Shown piece after piece: positions 1 to 6,367 of a stretch of DNA of 6,760 nucleotides. Source of the stretch: Gammaproteobacteria bacterium (GTDB lineage: Bacteria > Pseudomonadota > Gammaproteobacteria > Chromatiales > Chromatiaceae); assembly GCA_030621975.1 (NCBI GenBank), contig JAUXGQ010000080.1:1-6760 (forward strand), written 5' to 3'. Each line of letters opens with the position of its first letter. Position 1 is the first letter of the stretch. The position numbers and the translations under genes are program-made. The notes below the pieces were generated by a model. That model had not been told where the DNA came from. It saw only the letters and a list, made by a program, of their open reading frames with translations, and made no database searches.

Positions 1-299
1 GGCAGGCCCATGCTGAGTTGCTCCAGGTTGCTGCCCAGCATGATCACGTGGCCTGTGTGTCGCCCGACCCCTTCTTCACTGTAGTCGAAGCGGTAAACGC
101 GGCGAATGCGTACGCCGTCGGACGGCCAGCGCAGATACACGCGGCGCAGAGCGACGGTTTGATCGAGAAACTGTACCTGGCGTTCTTCGCAGGCGGCCCG
201 ACAAATGCCGGTAGCGATTTCCCGGGCCCGCAGACTGTCCAGCCAGAACCAGGCGATCAGCAGCAAAAGCAGAAACATGCTCAGGCTTGTCATAGGCAT
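1..299 (-). CDS. DUF3301-type membrane-anchored small protein, 3' end missing
   Basis: Reading the minus strand from the ATG at 299-297 gives 99 uninterrupted codons that run off the left edge, so the C-terminus is missing. The protein begins with a short hydrophobic helix (residues about 8-20, a run of five Leu then Ile-Ala-Trp-Phe-Trp-Leu). Next comes the basic stretch DSLRAREIA (21-29), then a small domain with the pattern QFLDQTVALRRVYLRW (43-58) and RRVYRFDYSEEG (67-78). This layout matches the DUF3301 family of small proteobacterial proteins as I remember it: one N-terminal helix, then a cytoplasmic beta-rich domain. Its function is unknown. A second in-frame ATG at 293-291 is an equally possible start, because neither has a clear Shine-Dalgarno. 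It is transcribed away from the macrodomain gene, with about 70 bases between the two starts. The family assignment is from memory of the motif and was not searched. Confidence 0.82.
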   Translation of the reverse strand, partial: MPMTSLSMFLLLLLIAWFWLDSLRAREIATGICRAACEERQVQFLDQTVALRRVYLRWPSDGVRIRRVYRFDYSEEGVGRHTGHVIMLGSNLEQLSMGL

Positions 300-306
300 T
301 AGCCGA

Positions 307-336
307 TTACCCGTGAATCCGGGAAAGCGTTATGAT
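307..336 (+). promoter_or_regulatory. Possible promoter for the macrodomain gene
   Basis: TATGAT at 331-336 matches the sigma70 -10 consensus at 5 of 6 positions and lies 33 bases before the macrodomain ATG. The best -35 at usable spacing is TTACCC (307-312, 18-base spacer), with only 3 of 6 matches. It lies in the spacer between two divergent genes, where a promoter is expected. The -35 is weak, so this is tentative. Confidence 0.3.
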
Positions 337-369
337 GACAGAATTCCCGTTTTATTGGGATGGGAGCGC

Positions 370-873
370 ATGGGACGAATCCGAATTATTCGGGGCGACA
401 TTACCACGGCGAAGGTTGACGCGATCGTAAACGCCGCCAATTCACCCCTCCTGGGCGGCGGTGGCGTGGATGGCGCCATCCATCGGGCGGCGGGCCCCGA
501 ACTGTTGGCCGCCTGCCGGCCCTTGGGTGGATGCCCCACGGGCGAGGCCAGGATCACGCCGGGATTCCGTCTGGCGGCCAAATGGGTGATCCACACGGTC
601 GGTCCGGTCTGGCATGGCGGCGATCAGGGAGAGCCGGAACTGCTGCGCGCTTGTTACCGGAACTCCTTCGCGCTGGCCCGCGAACAAGGCGTGGACCGTA
701 TCGCTTTCCCCGCGATCAGTACCGGCGTCTATGGTTACCCCAAGCGGGAGGCCGGCCAAATCGCCCTGGCCGAGATGCAGGCGGCAGCCGATGATTTCCA
801 GGAGATACTGGCCTGCTGTTTTTCCGTCGAAGACGCGGAATTGTATCGGGAACTCTGCCCCGACTGCGGTTAG
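370..873 (+). CDS. Macrodomain protein, MacroD/YmdB-type O-acetyl-ADP-ribose deacetylase
   Basis: This 167-residue protein is a single macrodomain, which binds ADP-ribose. Members of the MacroD/YmdB class remove acetyl from O-acetyl-ADP-ribose and can hydrolyse mono-ADP-ribose on proteins. The hallmarks are all present: GDIT (9-12), the long NAANSPLLGGGGVDGAIHRA block (21-40) holding the class's Asn and Asp active-site region (N21, D35), GGCPTGEARITPG (53-65), VIHTVGPVW (73-81), and the phosphate loop ISTGVYGYP (116-124). E. coli YmdB is similar in length. The reading frame is open upstream to 205, but the ATG at 370 is preferred. It puts the first beta strand (RIRIIRGD) at the N-terminus and has GGGA at 357-360, nine bases upstream. 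The upstream part of the frame overlaps the divergent DUF3301 gene. The gene is 27 bases ahead of the next gene and probably cotranscribed with it. The family is certain; the substrate in this organism is inferred. Confidence 0.93.
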   Translation: MGRIRIIRGDITTAKVDAIVNAANSPLLGGGGVDGAIHRAAGPELLAACRPLGGCPTGEARITPGFRLAAKWVIHTVGPVWHGGDQGEPELLRACYRNSFALAREQGVDRIAFPAISTGVYGYPKREAGQIALAEMQAAADDFQEILACCFSVEDAELYRELCPDCG

Positions 874-900
874 CTAGGGCTAAAACCACAGGAGATTCGA

Positions 901-1137
901 ATGGCCTGGCTTGATCGTATACCTCTTGGCCCGCTGGCTATTATTGCGGTAGTGCTCGGGCTCGCCCCCTTTGCCCCGCAACCTCATCTGTTCGAAAAAC
1001 TGGGCATGCTCGTTCAGGGCTCCCTGTCGCGGCCCGTCGACATCTTCGATCTTTTCCTGCACGGCACGCCCGTCGTGTTGCTGGCTCTCAAGCTGCTGCG
1101 GGGAAAACGCGACTCGGATTCGCAGGGGCCGGGTTAG
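901..1137 (+). CDS. Conserved 78-residue two-helix membrane protein (sometimes labelled 'RND transporter')
   Basis: The ATG at 901 follows AGGAGA (890-895) at good spacing, which supports translation of this small gene. The protein starts MAWLDRIPLGPLAI. It has two hydrophobic segments, about residues 9-25 and 50-66, joined by a loop (QPHLFEKLGMLVQGSLSRPVD), and ends in a charged tail (RGKRDSDSQGPG). I recognise the pattern 'WLDRIPL...LAPF.P.PHL.EKL.ML..G.L..P.DIFDLFLHG.P' from small conserved proteins in marine and halophilic proteobacteria. Databases often name these 'RND transporter', but at this length with two helices it cannot be an RND pump and has no known activity. It follows the macrodomain gene by 27 bases. 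Its stop is 7 bases from the stop of the convergent fetB, with no visible terminator hairpin between them. Confidence 0.82.
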   Translation: MAWLDRIPLGPLAIIAVVLGLAPFAPQPHLFEKLGMLVQGSLSRPVDIFDLFLHGTPVVLLALKLLRGKRDSDSQGPG

Positions 1138-1144
1138 ATTTTAT

Positions 1145-1948
1145 TCACCCTTTTCCCGCTCGCAGGCGATCCAGGCGCAGTCGCTGGCGCTCGTCGAAAA
1201 GCCGGCGGGACGCCATCCAGACCGCGGTGACGGCGCCCAGCCCGGTTCCCGCTGCAATCAGGAACAGGATCATTATCTGGTATTTTGCTGCCTCGAACGG
1301 CGGACTCCCGGCCAGAATCTGTCCTGTCATCATTCCCGGCAGGCTGACGACGCCCGCCGTCGACATGGCATTGACGATGGGAATGAGACCGGCGCGCAGG
1401 GCGTTGCGCCGGATGTCCCCGATGGCCTGGTTCCAATCGTGGCCGAGCATCAGGCGGGCCTCGATGACCGGGCGTTGCTGCCAGGCTGTGGTGGTCAGAT
1501 TGTCCATGCTGATGGCGATTCCCGACATGGTATTGCCCAGCAACATTCCGAGCAGGGGGATGAGGTACTGGGGTGTATACCAGGGTTCAACCTGAATGAT
1601 GACCGCCAGCGCCAGCAGGGTGATGCTGAAAGACGACAGGAACATCGATAAGGTGCCCACCCCCCAGCCCCAGACACCGCCCAGGCGGCGCTGTTGCCTG
1701 GCCATCACCTCATAGCCTGCCACCAGCAGCATCACCAGCGCCAATGCACCCATGTAGAAGGGATTGACCTGGGCAAAAAGGGTTTTCAGAACCAGCCCGA
1801 GCAGCATCAGCTGCACGGCGCTTCGCGTGGCGGCGACCACAAGGCTGCGTCCCATACCCAACTGCAAGCGGGTGGTGAGCCCGGCGAGGGCCAGCACCAG
1901 CAGGGCGGCCAGACTGAGATCCAGGGGGCTGAGACTGATCGGGTTCAC
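1145..1948 (-). CDS. fetB: FetB/YbbM-family (UPF0014) ABC transporter permease, putative iron exporter
   Basis: A 267-residue, strongly hydrophobic protein with about seven predicted membrane segments (roughly 9-29, 35-58, 64-80, 96-120, 127-146, 190-214, 222-247). Family hallmarks are RSAVQLMLLG (42-51), PLLGMLLGNTMSGIAISMDNL (131-151), the cytoplasmic EARLMLG segment (163-169) likely to contact the ATPase, and LPGMMTGQILAG (203-214). E. coli FetB, about 259 residues, pairs with FetA in an exporter that raises resistance to iron-dependent oxidative stress; the same substrate here is inferred. The start codon is GTG (1948-1946) inside a GTGA overlap with the fetA stop, so translation is probably coupled. 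The basic tail (RQRLRLDRLRAGKG) is cytoplasmic under the positive-inside rule. It is the last gene of the minus-strand cluster and converges on the two-helix protein gene. Confidence 0.92.
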   Translation of the reverse strand: MNPISLSPLDLSLAALLVLALAGLTTRLQLGMGRSLVVAATRSAVQLMLLGLVLKTLFAQVNPFYMGALALVMLLVAGYEVMARQQRRLGGVWGWGVGTLSMFLSSFSITLLALAVIIQVEPWYTPQYLIPLLGMLLGNTMSGIAISMDNLTTTAWQQRPVIEARLMLGHDWNQAIGDIRRNALRAGLIPIVNAMSTAGVVSLPGMMTGQILAGSPPFEAAKYQIMILFLIAAGTGLGAVTAVWMASRRLFDERQRLRLDRLRAGKG

Positions 1949-2547
1949 GATGACTCTTCCGGGCTAAGGCGCTTATCCGCGATCAGGAAGCATCGGGAAC
2001 TGATGCGTTTTCTTTGTTCGGGGTCATGACTCACCCACAGGGTGGCTGCCTTGTGGTCGCGCCGGTATTGGGCAACGCAATCCTCGACCAATTGCCGGTT
2101 GTGCCGGTCCAGGTTGGCGGTGGGTTCGTCCAGCAGTAAGACCTCCGGGCGCTGGGCCAGTTGACGGGCCAGGGCCAGGCGCTGTCGCTCACCGCTCGAG
2201 AGTCGCGACACCGACCAATCCAGACACTCCGGATCGAAACCCATGTGCAACAGCAGCTCTTTGTCCTTGCGGGCAAAATGCATGCCGACCCGTTCCGCCC
2301 ACCAGTGGCTCTCCGCGGGCAGATAGGCCACGCGCCGGCGCCACTCCGGGCCGCTGAGGGATAGGTGCTCACGCCCCTCTACGTAAGTCTGTCCCTGGTG
2401 CGGCTCCAGATCCGCGATGGCCCGCAAGAGCAGCGTCTTGCCGGCGCCGGAGGCCCCGGATAAGGCCACGCACTCTCCGGCAGCCACTTCCAGATCGATG
2501 GCTTGCAGATGCCAGCACCGGAAACCGGAAAGAACCAAGCGGGACAT
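1945..2547 (-). CDS. fetA: FetA/YbbL-type ABC transporter ATP-binding protein
   Basis: A 200-residue ABC ATPase, the energy-coupling partner of the adjacent FetB permease. Visible motifs: Walker A GASGAGKT (31-38), signature LSSGERQ (116-122), Walker B EVLLLDEPTANLD (135-147) with catalytic Glu141, and switch His174 in WVSHDPEQ. The Q-loop region reads VAYLPAESHWWAE (73-85), with no Gln at the usual place; Pro-Ala-Glu stands there instead. The protein is shorter than E. coli FetA (about 225 residues) but the nucleotide-binding core is complete. The ATG at 2547 lies four bases after the trmB stop, and a GAGG inside the last trmB codons is the best Shine-Dalgarno, so translation appears coupled to trmB. 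Its stop overlaps the fetB GTG by four bases. The pairing with FetB is firm; iron as the transported ion is inferred from the E. coli system. Confidence 0.9.
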   Translation of the reverse strand: MSRLVLSGFRCWHLQAIDLEVAAGECVALSGASGAGKTLLLRAIADLEPHQGQTYVEGREHLSLSGPEWRRRVAYLPAESHWWAERVGMHFARKDKELLLHMGFDPECLDWSVSRLSSGERQRLALARQLAQRPEVLLLDEPTANLDRHNRQLVEDCVAQYRRDHKAATLWVSHDPEQRKRISSRCFLIADKRLSPEESS

Positions 2548-2551
2548 TTGC

Positions 2552-3241
2552 CTATCGCCTCAAAAAGATCAGGTCCCGGACCTCATGCCCCAGGCGTTGT
2601 CCCCGCTGTTCGAATCGGGTCAAGGGACGGTCGTCCGGGCGCGGCGAAAACCTGTCGGGGCCCGCAACATTAGCAAAATCCTGGGAAGCGCTGACCCGGA
2701 TCATCATCTGCTCCGCGTAATTCTGCCAGTCCGTGGCCATATGCAGGAAACCGCCGGGTCTGAGCCGAGAGGCCAGCAGGTCCACGAACGCCGGTTGCAC
2801 GATGCGCCTCTTTTGGTGCCTTTTCTTTGGCCAGGGATCCGGGAAGAAAAGGTAGATTCCATGCAGACTGGCCGGGGGCAGATTGTGATCCAATACCTCC
2901 ATGGCGTCATGACGTACCACCCTTACGTTATGCAACCCGGTCTCTTCCAGGCTCAGCAATAGTCGTCCGACACCCGGCCGGTGAACCTCGATCCCCAGGT
3001 AATTTCGATCAGGGTGTTGTCGGGCCATCCACAGCAGAGCCTCGCCATTGCCAAAGCCGATTTCCAGATACACCGGGTGCCCGTTGCCGAACGCCCCTGG
3101 CAGGTCCAGCCATTGCCTCCCGGGATACTCCAGCCCAAAGCGTTTCCAGGGTCCGTTGAATGCGCGCTGCTGCGCCTTGGTAATGCGTCCTTCACGCAGG
3201 ACATAACTGCGCACCGAACGCGGGTGCCGGGCGTCGCTCAC
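2552..3241 (-). CDS. trmB: tRNA (guanine-N7-)-methyltransferase TrmB
   Basis: This 229-residue, SAM-dependent class I methyltransferase forms m7G at position 46 in the variable loop of tRNAs. The S-adenosylmethionine site is EIGFGNGEALLWMA (60-73), followed by GIEVHRPGVG (83-92). The family-specific catalytic and tRNA-binding block is FFPDPWPKKRHQKRR (132-146), then ATDWQNYAEQM (169-179) and the C-terminal PLTRFEQRGQRLGH (206-219). The N-terminal RSVRSYVLREGRITKAQQRA (8-27) is also typical of TrmB, which supports the chosen start. That start is a GTG (3241-3239), 18 bases after the thiG stop, with no clear Shine-Dalgarno; translation may depend on ribosomes arriving from thiG. thiS-thiG-trmB is a neighbourhood I recall from other gammaproteobacteria, for example Pseudomonas. 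Confidence 0.96.
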   Translation of the reverse strand: MSDARHPRSVRSYVLREGRITKAQQRAFNGPWKRFGLEYPGRQWLDLPGAFGNGHPVYLEIGFGNGEALLWMARQHPDRNYLGIEVHRPGVGRLLLSLEETGLHNVRVVRHDAMEVLDHNLPPASLHGIYLFFPDPWPKKRHQKRRIVQPAFVDLLASRLRPGGFLHMATDWQNYAEQMMIRVSASQDFANVAGPDRFSPRPDDRPLTRFEQRGQRLGHEVRDLIFLRR

Positions 3242-3259
3242 GGCAGCGCGGTGGGTGGG

Positions 3260-4060
3260 TTAAAAAAACAGGCCTTCCAGGGGCGAGGAGGCCGATGCGA
3301 AGCGCCGGGCCGGCATACGGCCGGCGAGGTAGGCCTCGCGTCCCGCTTCGATGCCTTTGCGCATGGCGGAGGCCATCAGGATGGGATCGTCGGCAGCGGC
3401 GATGGCCGTGTTCATGAGCACGCCGTCACACCCGAGCTCCATGGCAACCGCGGCGTCGGAGGCGGTACCCACACCGGCGTCCACCAGAATAGGGACCTTG
3501 GCATTTTCCACAATGGTTCGAATATTCAGGCGGTTGCGTATGCCGAGGCCGGAACCGATCGGCGCGGCCAGGGGCATGACGGCGATACAGCCCAGTTCCT
3601 CGAGATGCCTGGCCATGACCGGATCGTCATTGGTGTAGACCATGACATCGAAGCCGTCCCCGATCAGTTCCTCTGCGGCCTCCAGGGTGGCGACCACATC
3701 CGGAAACAGGGTCTGCTCGTCACCCAGCACCTCGAGCTTGACCAGATTGTGGCCGTCCAGGAGTTCGCGGGCCAGCCGGCAGGTACGCACGGCGGTTTTG
3801 GCGTCGTAACAACCGGCGGTGTTGGGCAGCAGGGTATACCTGTCCGGGGGAATCGCATCCAGGAGATTGGGTTCGTCCTGGCTCTGACCGATATTCGTAC
3901 GGCGCAGGGCGAAGGTCACGATCTCCGCGCCGCTGGCCTTGATAGCGTCTCGTGTTTCTGCAAGGTCCTTGTACTTGCCTGTGCCTACCAGGAGGCGGGA
4001 GGTATACTCCCGGCCGGCGATGGAGAAGCTGTCTTTGCGGTCTGTTATTTGGCTGGACAT
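3260..4060 (-). CDS. thiG: Thiazole synthase ThiG
   Basis: ThiG condenses 1-deoxy-D-xylulose 5-phosphate, dehydroglycine and sulfur from ThiS thiocarboxylate into the thiazole phosphate of thiamine. It is a TIM barrel of 266 residues here, within the family's usual 255-270. Seen in the sequence: RLLVGTGKYKD (22-32), EIVTFALRRTN (46-56), LLPNTAGCYDAKTAVRTCRLARE (77-99), LVKLEVLGD (107-114 region) with the Schiff-base lysine K108, VMVYTNDDP (139-147), VMPLAAPIGSGLGI (161-174), and the phosphate-binding LVDAGVGTASDAAVAMELGCDGVLMNTAIA. The frame is open back to a GTG at 4144 inside thiS. That would add 28 residues with no family resemblance, so the ATG at 4060-4058 is chosen; it has only a weak ribosome site. 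It lies 73 bases after thiS and 18 before trmB. Confidence 0.96.
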   Translation of the reverse strand: MSSQITDRKDSFSIAGREYTSRLLVGTGKYKDLAETRDAIKASGAEIVTFALRRTNIGQSQDEPNLLDAIPPDRYTLLPNTAGCYDAKTAVRTCRLARELLDGHNLVKLEVLGDEQTLFPDVVATLEAAEELIGDGFDVMVYTNDDPVMARHLEELGCIAVMPLAAPIGSGLGIRNRLNIRTIVENAKVPILVDAGVGTASDAAVAMELGCDGVLMNTAIAAADDPILMASAMRKGIEAGREAYLAGRMPARRFASASSPLEGLFF

Positions 4061-4133
4061 GATATTCGCTGCAATCTGTAACGGAGTCTGCGGTTCGAAG
4101 CCTCTAAAGTTTTTGCCGGTCGGGAAAGCGGAG

Positions 4134-4334
4134 CTATCCACCACCTACCGCGTGGATGATCTCCACGCTGTCGTTTTCCTGCAGCCGATACTCGGCAAAG
4201 GTGCTGCGGGGCACCAGTTCCTCGTTCACCTCCACGGCTAGGCGCTGGCCGGCCAGGTCGAGTTTGACGATCAGGGACCCCATGCTCAACCGGTCGGGCA
4301 CCGGGGTCTGTTCGCCGTTGATGAAGATATTCAT
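4134..4334 (-). CDS. thiS: Sulfur carrier protein ThiS
   Basis: A 66-residue ubiquitin-fold sulfur carrier. Its C-terminal Gly-Gly is adenylylated by ThiF-type enzymes and converted to a thiocarboxylate, which gives sulfur to ThiG. The sequence starts MNIFINGEQ, has the central LAVEVNEELVPRSTFAEYRLQENDSVEIIHAVGGG typical of the family (spanning 32-66), and ends exactly in Gly-Gly-Gly, as needed for activation. The ATG at 4334-4332 is the only possible start: an in-frame TGA lies four codons upstream. A GAGG stands just before it, but only two bases from the ATG. It is the first gene of the minus-strand cluster and is divergent from the acyl-CoA synthetase. No TPP riboswitch is visible in its leader. 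Confidence 0.95.
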   Translation of the reverse strand: MNIFINGEQTPVPDRLSMGSLIVKLDLAGQRLAVEVNEELVPRSTFAEYRLQENDSVEIIHAVGGG

Positions 4335-4392
4335 AGCCTCAGGTCATAGTATCAGATGCATTTCGACCCGATTCTACACTAAACTTTCCGCT

Positions 4393-4412
4393 GGGGTCAT
4401 GGGCTATGCCCC
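4393..4412. repeat. Bulged inverted repeat in the thiS/acyl-CoA synthetase spacer
   Basis: GGGG (4393-4396), T bulge (4397) and CAT (4398-4400) pair with ATG (4406-4408) and CCCC (4409-4412) around the five-base loop GGGCT. That is a seven-pair stem with one bulged base. It could be a protein-binding site or a hairpin in either 5' leader. No T-run follows it, so it is not an obvious intrinsic terminator. The role is unknown. Confidence 0.35.
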
Positions 4413-4436
4413 GTCAATCGACAGGCTCCTAGACCC

Positions 4437-4441
4437 GAGGG
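4437..4441 (+). promoter_or_regulatory. Ribosome binding site GAGGG supporting the TTG start
   Basis: GAGGG lies seven bases before the TTG at 4449, an optimal spacing. The rival start, GTG at 4470, has AAGGA (4461-4465) only four bases upstream. No ATG in frame is available, and an in-frame TAA at 4380-4382 limits the frame on the left. Confidence 0.5.
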
Positions 4442-4448
4442 CGATATT

Positions 4449-6281
4449 TTGCAGCAATGTAAGGAAGACGTGATCTCCATCGAAAGCGCCCGCACGCTGG
4501 ACGGGCTGCTGGTGCAGCGGGTGCGGCGCTCCTCCCAAGGCCTGGCTTACCGGTACTACGACAAGGGAAGCAAGGCCTGGAACGATCTGACCTGGGCGGA
4601 TACGGCTCGCGAGACCGCCCGCTGGCAGGCGGCGCTGGCCGGGGAATCACTGCAGCCCGGCGATCGGGTCGCGATACTGCTGCGCAACTGTCCGGAATGG
4701 GTTCAGTTCGACCAGGCCAGTCTGGGTCTCGGGCTGGTGGTCGTGCCCTTGTACACCGAAGACCGGGCCGATAACGCGGCGTACATCCTGCAGGACGCGG
4801 CGGTCAAACTGCTCCTCGTGCAGGATGCCGGGCGCTGGAAAAGGTTGGCCCCGGCGCTTGCTTCGAACCAGGCGCTGCGGCGGGTGGTGCTGTTGGAAAC
4901 CGGCCGCGGGACAACCCGGCTATTGCGCGACGATGAGCGGCTGCGGGTGGCCGGGGACTGGCTTCCGGCGGCAGGGGAGTTGCGCGAGCGTCGCGGCGAT
5001 CCCGGGGAGCTGGCGTCCATCGTCTACACCTCCGGGACTACCGGCCGTCCCAAGGGGGTGATGCTGAGTCACCACAACATCCTGTCCATCGCCCATGCGA
5101 GCATCGAAAGTCTGCACTGCTGCCGGGAGGACGTGTTTCTCTCATTCATGCCGCTGTCCCATACCCTTGAGCGCACCGCGGGCTACTACCTGCCGCTCAT
5201 GGCCGGGGCCGCCGTCGCGTATTCCCGCTCGATTGCACAACTGGCGGATGATCTGCAGACCGTAAAACCGACCGTGCTGATCGCGGTGCCGCGAATATTC
5301 GAGCGGATATATGGGCGCATTCAGGATAAGATGGACAAAGGCTCCGTGTTTGCCCGCTGGCTGTTCGACCAAGCGGTCAAGGTGGGCTGGATGCGCTTCG
5401 AATACCGGCAGCGGCGCCGGGGTTTCGGCCCCGCTCTGCTTGCCTGGCCGCTGCTGCGGAAGCTGATCGCGGAAAAGGTGACGGCCAGGCTCGGGGGGCG
5501 GCTGCGGTTGACGTTCAGCGGCGGTGCGGCCCTTTCTCCCGACATCGCCAGGACGTTCATCGGCCTCGGCTTGCCCATCCTGCAGGGTTACGGGCTCACC
5601 GAAACCAGCCCGGTCATCAGTGTCAATCGCCTGGACGACAACCAGCCATCAAGCGTCGGTGTCCCCTTGCCGGGTGTCCAGGTGAGCATAGGCAAGGACG
5701 ACGAACTGCTGGTGAAAGGTCCGGGTGTCATGCTCGGGTACTGGAACAATCCCGCCGCCACCGCCGACATGATCGATAACGACGGTTGGCTGCACACAGG
5801 TGACCAGGTGCGCATCCAGGACCGACATATCTACATCACCGGGCGAATCAAGGATATCCTTGTGCTCTCGAACGGGGAAAAAGTACCGCCGGGCGATATG
5901 GAAATGGCCATGGTCCTGGATCCGCTGTTCGAACAGGCCATGGTAGTGGGCGAGGGCAAGCCTTATCTCAGTGCCTTGGTGGTCTTGAACCCGGAACTCT
6001 GGCCCGGGCTGGCCCGGGAATACGAGCTCGATCCCCAGGCCCGGGAAAGCCTGTCTGACCGGCGGCTGCAATCTGAGCTGCTGAATCCTATCAAGGCGGC
6101 ACTCAAGGATTTTCCGGGCTACGCCAAGATTCGCCGAATATGTCTCCTGCTGGAGCCCTGGACGGTCGAAAACGGCCTGCTGACCCCAACCCTCAAGGTC
6201 AAGCGGGCCAAGGTGTTGGGGCGCTTCGCAGAGCAGATCGAAACCCTGTACGCAGAAGGCCCCGCGGGGGGGCGGCATTGA
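4449..6281 (+). CDS. AMP-forming long-chain fatty acid-CoA ligase (acyl-CoA synthetase)
   Basis: A 610-residue member of the ANL adenylating enzymes. It activates a fatty acid with ATP to an acyl-AMP and transfers the acyl group to CoA. Motifs in order: ATP P-loop VYTSGTTGRPKGVMLSH (192-208), FMPLSHTLERTAGYY (233-247), PRIFERIYGRI (281-291), FSGGAALS (356-363), adenine-site YGLTETSP (381-388), WLHTGDQVRI (447-456), the hinge TGRIKDILVLSNGEKVPP (464-481), and C-terminal LTPTLKVKR (578-586) with the likely catalytic lysine. Length and motif spelling fit the long-chain (FadD15/bubblegum-like) group better than acetyl-CoA synthetase; chain length cannot be read from sequence. The start is TTG (4449) with GAGGG upstream; GTG at 4470 would remove seven residues and no domain. 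It is divergent from thiS. No partner gene follows in this window; a large palindrome begins 86 bases after the stop. Confidence 0.94.
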   Translation: MQQCKEDVISIESARTLDGLLVQRVRRSSQGLAYRYYDKGSKAWNDLTWADTARETARWQAALAGESLQPGDRVAILLRNCPEWVQFDQASLGLGLVVVPLYTEDRADNAAYILQDAAVKLLLVQDAGRWKRLAPALASNQALRRVVLLETGRGTTRLLRDDERLRVAGDWLPAAGELRERRGDPGELASIVYTSGTTGRPKGVMLSHHNILSIAHASIESLHCCREDVFLSFMPLSHTLERTAGYYLPLMAGAAVAYSRSIAQLADDLQTVKPTVLIAVPRIFERIYGRIQDKMDKGSVFARWLFDQAVKVGWMRFEYRQRRRGFGPALLAWPLLRKLIAEKVTARLGGRLRLTFSGGAALSPDIARTFIGLGLPILQGYGLTETSPVISVNRLDDNQPSSVGVPLPGVQVSIGKDDELLVKGPGVMLGYWNNPAATADMIDNDGWLHTGDQVRIQDRHIYITGRIKDILVLSNGEKVPPGDMEMAMVLDPLFEQAMVVGEGKPYLSALVVLNPELWPGLAREYELDPQARESLSDRRLQSELLNPIKAALKDFPGYAKIRRICLLLEPWTVENGLLTPTLKVKRAKVLGRFAEQIETLYAEGPAGGRH

Positions 6282-6367
6282 ACCGACAGCAGTTGATTGC
6301 TGCCTTTCCGGTCCGCCTGGTGAGAAATCCGGGTACAAATGCAGCTGGAAAATCAGACTTTGAGCAC

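Larger units (their letters stand above)
4335..4448. promoter_or_regulatory. Divergent spacer between thiS and acyl-CoA synthetase, presumed to hold both promoters
   Basis: This 114-base segment separates the starts of two divergent genes, so it should contain promoters for both. I find no good sigma70 pair. On the minus strand a TAGAAT (complement of 4371-4376) could be a -10, but the -35 at the right distance is poor. On the plus strand TACACT (4375-4380) matches only 4 of 6. The region holds a bulged hairpin at 4393-4412. The thiamine-pyrophosphate riboswitch core (CUGAGA plus the downstream conserved block) is not seen. Confidence 0.4.

Noticed and set aside
205..369. Extended N-terminus of the macrodomain protein from the ATG at 205
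   Set aside because: That stretch overlaps the divergent DUF3301 gene, has no macrodomain similarity, and the ATG at 370 begins the first domain strand with a ribosome site.
2981..4081. 366-residue plus-strand open frame
   Set aside because: It lies opposite thiG and trmB, both certain from their motifs. Its long openness reflects GC-rich codon use, and its translation resembles no family.
4061..4144. Longer ThiG start at the GTG inside thiS
   Set aside because: It would add 28 residues without resemblance to ThiG and has ribosome-site spacing that is too short. The ATG at 4060 gives the normal family length.
4335..4448. TPP (THI-box) riboswitch upstream of thiS
   Set aside because: Thiamine genes often have one, but the minus-strand leader lacks the CUGAGA motif with its paired conserved block. 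The spacer is only 114 bases and shared with a divergent gene.
5649..6338. 229-residue minus-strand open frame
   Set aside because: It lies antisense to the acyl-CoA synthetase over motif-bearing sequence, with no recognisable domain.
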